DNA of 64,000 bases from Nemophila menziesii (taxonomy: Eukaryota; Streptophyta; Magnoliopsida; Boraginales; Hydrophyllaceae). The notes under the pieces were generated by a model. It was not told the DNA's origin. It did no database searches and was given only the letters and a program-made list of their open reading frames with translations. Location of the stretch: contig JARWIR010000005.1 in the NCBI GenBank assembly GCA_029959085.1, forward strand, positions 2,544,501 to 2,608,500. Reading direction: 5' to 3'. Every line of letters begins with the position of its first letter. Within the stretch, counting starts at the first letter, position 1. Shown in pieces: positions 61,261 through 64,000 of this stretch. The position numbers and the translations under genes are program-made.

Positions 61261-62077
61261 TCATTATGTTTAAACGTCGTTGTATTATTCTCTCGAGTAA
61301 TTCGTGAAAATAGTGTTCTATTTGTAATAAACCTGTCACTATTACTCAGTGTATGGTGATCCAGTAGTAGTGTGCTTTGTTTTTGAATTTGATCATGCTC
61401 CATATGTTGGATGCTGAGATTATGTTGTTGTTGAAAGGTATTTCTAAACTATGTAATTGTGTTATGTAATTTCATGTTGTTCAATAATATGGTGATGTTG
61501 CTAATAGATAAGTATTGTTTGTGTTGAAATGGAATACAGAAAAGATTCTGGGGATTCAGTATATATTATATGCTACAAAAGATTGAATGTTTGGTGCAAC
61601 CATACCAGTATTTGAACCACCATATCTGATTGACAAACCACAAATAAGTAAAATATTTATAACTGTAATTTGTAAAATAAATATGCTTTTGGGTTTCCAT
61701 CTCATTTTTGTTAACTTGGGAATGCTAATAAAATACAACTAGTGTTCTTGCTTACCTACCCAAATGCTAAATTCATGACTTAAATTTAAATACTTTGACT
61801 TACTTACACAAATGCTAATTTCATGACACAAATTTAAATCAACCCAGTAATTAACCCACATCCCTAAATTATTGTCTGCAATGCCTTAAACCATTTTTAC
61901 CCTTAATCACATTAAATTTACTCTAAGTCTTGACATAGTAATGAATACCATGTAGTTCCCCAAAAATATTTCTACAACTGCACGTTTAATCATGACCTAA
62001 AAACCAACATAATGAGCTCCATTATATAACCTTCAGTAATACTTGGGTTTTTTATATTTGGTCACTCATAGAAAATT
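61261..62077. other. Spacer between the two small genes
   Basis: 3' flank of the first gene and upstream region of the next. AT-rich, no gene. CTCATTATATAACC near 62021 includes a possible TATA box about 50 bp before the next ATG. Confidence 0.4.
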
Positions 62078-62679
62078 ATGGAAGAGCAAAGGGCGGTTGT
62101 TAGAGCACTTGAAAAGTTGTTCCACCCCCGATATGCAGAAATAAACACAGATAGTTTTCCTTTTCGTCAACAAGACCAAGTCCCACACAAGAGGACTAAA
62201 AGATGGATGGCTATTACGGACCAACAACCAAGTTTTAGAGTGGATCAAGTGCCAGTTTACCCTAATCCTTTGGTGGTAAATCTTCTTTTCTGTTTTTCCA
62301 TGATAAATTCTTTGATTATGTAACAACGGGAACGAGATCTTTAACATGCAATTACGAAAAAATATGTGTTTTAATATTTTTTTTATATTATCAGCCAGCA
62401 CAGGTCATTATTCAACCACCCAACATGTACAATGAAAAAGGTTGCAGCTCACAAAACCCAACCCTTCCTATACGCGAAAATAATGTTTCTGTATTGAGAG
62501 GACCAGCTGAAAGCAGTCAAGAAGGGATGCTACGGATGATTAGAGAATTAACAGAGAAAAACAGGGTGTTGGAGAGGAAGTTGTTAGATGTAGAATGGAA
62601 GATGTTGAATATGGAACGCAAGTTAGAAACCATTTCATGTGAATCGAAAAACAAAGGGAAAGAACACAAGTTTATCTAG
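62078..62679 (+). CDS. Small coiled-coil protein B, unknown function
   Basis: Two exons, 62078-62275 and 62395-62679, phase 0, giving 160 aa; an alternative acceptor at 62404 would remove three residues. The start MEEQRAVVRALEKLFHPRY is followed by a basic patch (HKRTKRW). The C-terminal 60 residues are a likely coiled coil with regular Leu/Met/Ile spacing (GMLRMIRELTEKNRVLERKL, LLDVEWKMLNMERKLETI) and a lysine-rich end. Exon 1 length (66 codons), intron phase and coil position match the gene at 60322, although exon 1 sequence is hardly alike. Coil-mediated dimerisation is a reasonable guess; the function is unknown. Confidence 0.65.
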
Positions 62680-63234
62680 GTTGCTCTTGCTCAAGTGGTT
62701 GGATTTTGGATGTTTTTTTTGTGAACCTCATCAGATTCGAAAAAGAAAAGTATTTTGTCCCCAAGGATGCGGGTTATTTCATTTTGCAGTTGTAGAAGAA
62801 GAAAAACCTCTATCAATCATTAGTCACTTTAGAAAAAATAAATGTTACCATTGCAAGGTTTATTGTGTTTTTTAACCTTGTATGATAACATTTTGGACTA
62901 ATTGTAATTGTGGGTGGTTATTTTGTATGCATCAATTAAGTTTGCTATTTAAAGTAATCTAGATCTTCTACTTGTGTTTCATTCAACGGTTTATTTCTTA
63001 AAGTTCATCCTGTGAAATATGATATTAATACTAATATATCAAGTTACCAAAACACAGGTGTGGAAAGCTAAAAAAAATTACTTGCCCCTCATAATTTAAG
63101 GATTTACTTTATCAACCCATGGTAGCTCATCCATTATAACCCATATATAACTCTATAAATATAAGGGGTACATCATACGAACCATCACAAACAAATAAAA
63201 TATCACACTCTATTTTTTTATCAAGCCGGTTTCC
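62680..63234 (+). promoter_or_regulatory. Spacer with TATA box of the Cys/His-rich gene
   Basis: TATAAATA at 63154-63161 stands 74 bp before the next ATG. The first 200 bp are likely the 3' untranslated region of the previous gene. An open frame there (62639-62875) has several Cys and His (CGCGL-like pairs absent), and I do not call it a gene. Confidence 0.45.
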
Positions 63235-63721
63235 ATGCTATCGAATATGGTAAGTGTATTGCTTCACCTTCTATTTTCTTTTTCTCTTAACGTATAAAAT
63301 TTTTTGTTGTGCAATGTAAGACCACTAACTTCACTTTCCCGTAACCGCATTCCAGATTTACGACATGACTTGCGATTCTTCATCATCCACTGTTTCAGGA
63401 GATGTAATGTGTTTAGGTGATTCTGAAGACCAAGGTGATGACCCAATGATAGATATGCGTTATCGAGAGATATTATGCCCAAGGGATAGATGCTATCGTC
63501 CATGTAATATTCGATGCTACCCATTCCACATGCACAACAAGAAAGACAAGCTTTACCATGACTGTCCTAGGCATGGATACGTTAGGCTAGCCTCTCCTTA
63601 CAGTTTGAATATCCAAGACAAAGTGAAACCTCAAAAACGTTCTTACAGAAAAGAGACAATAATCATAGTGCTTCTACTCTTGATTTGTTACTTATCAACC
63701 GTGATTTACAGGCAGCATTAG
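63235..63721 (+). CDS. Cys/His-rich protein with C-terminal membrane anchor
   Basis: Two exons, 63235-63249 (MLSNM) and 63356-63721, joined in phase 0 at GTAAGT and TTCCAG, giving 126 aa. The N-terminal half is acidic and Ser-rich. Residues about 48-82 are rich in Cys and His (LCPRDRCYRPCNIRCYPFHM, then LYHDCPRHG), resembling a degenerate GRF-type zinc finger. A hydrophobic tail (TIIIVLLLLICYLSTVIY) ends the protein, so it is likely tail-anchored. Plant GRF-finger proteins often have a coiled coil and a C-terminal membrane segment; here the coil is missing. The finger assignment is tentative. Confidence 0.6.
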
Positions 63722-64000
63722 CACAGTTCGTATCGCATTAAGTAATTCGAAGGTTATGTTTATGTTTATTTTCAAGTTATTAGTATCACGGAAAATGTAT
63801 TCATGATACTCTGTTCCCAAATGTTCAAGTTAATGCAGGAATGGTGTTCTTGTTTTTAATGTTATGATATACGGTCTTCGTAGATGTTTTATCCAAACAA
63901 AACAAAACCTTCCTGAAAAGGATTGTTTAATGTAGATGGGGATTGGAATGAAGAATAAATCACATAAATGTCGCCTTCATCAATTTAGTAATGGAAAATA
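63722..64000 (+). other. 3' flank of the last gene
   Basis: AT-rich, with no further gene before the window ends. Confidence 0.5.

Noticed and set aside
62639..62875. 78-codon Cys-containing frame
   Set aside because: Overlaps the end of the coiled-coil gene in another frame and its 3' flank; the Cys/His spacing fits no zinc finger I know.

Overview
This window is nuclear DNA from a flowering plant, most likely a eudicot. It is AT-rich, its genes are split by GT-AG introns, and it carries plant-only families (a plant cyclic nucleotide-gated channel, FAR1-related, F-box/FBA, SHAQKHF-type MYB) together with plant transposons (copia, LINE, SINE, hAT, MULE, CACTA-like, MITEs). I cannot name the species from sequence alone.

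0-15.6 kb is mostly transposon debris: a LINE RNase H relic on the + strand, a 2-kb internally deleted hAT element that keeps a transposase N-terminus, a Tourist-like MITE, a CACTA-like end, a LINE relic on the - strand, a SINE and low-complexity DNA. One gene lies here, a RING protein with C-terminal membrane segments at 8.6-9.3 kb (- strand).

15.6-28.4 kb is a complete nine-exon CNGC2-type channel gene (706 aa). Its 8-kb intron 4 holds nested insertions. 28.4-41 kb is a block of two copia relics, a TIR element that carries a MYB gene fragment, a MULE-like element with 9-bp target duplications, and microsatellites. 41.8-46.0 kb is a second CNGC2-related gene with the same exon phases, but without the N-terminal region and with an aberrant selectivity filter. 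46.9-50.5 kb is a complete six-exon PTEN phosphatase (423 aa). Converging on it at 50.9-52.3 kb is a five-exon SpoU-type RNA methyltransferase with an organelle-type presequence (321 aa).

53.4-56.7 kb is a FAR1/MULE transposase-like gene with a frameshift near its N-terminus. A 99-bp satellite array rich in W-box cores (56.9-58.3 kb) follows, then an F-box protein (- strand). Three small two-exon genes fill 60.3-63.7 kb: two look like related coiled-coil proteins and one is a Cys/His-rich protein with a C-terminal membrane segment.

A degenerate intronic repeat with the core AGGGACCTATAGTGCAATT recurs in both orientations through the introns of CNGC2, the CNGC2-like gene, PTEN and the methyltransferase. 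The exon structures were built by hand from splice sites, reading-frame continuity and family similarity recalled from memory. No alignment or search was run.
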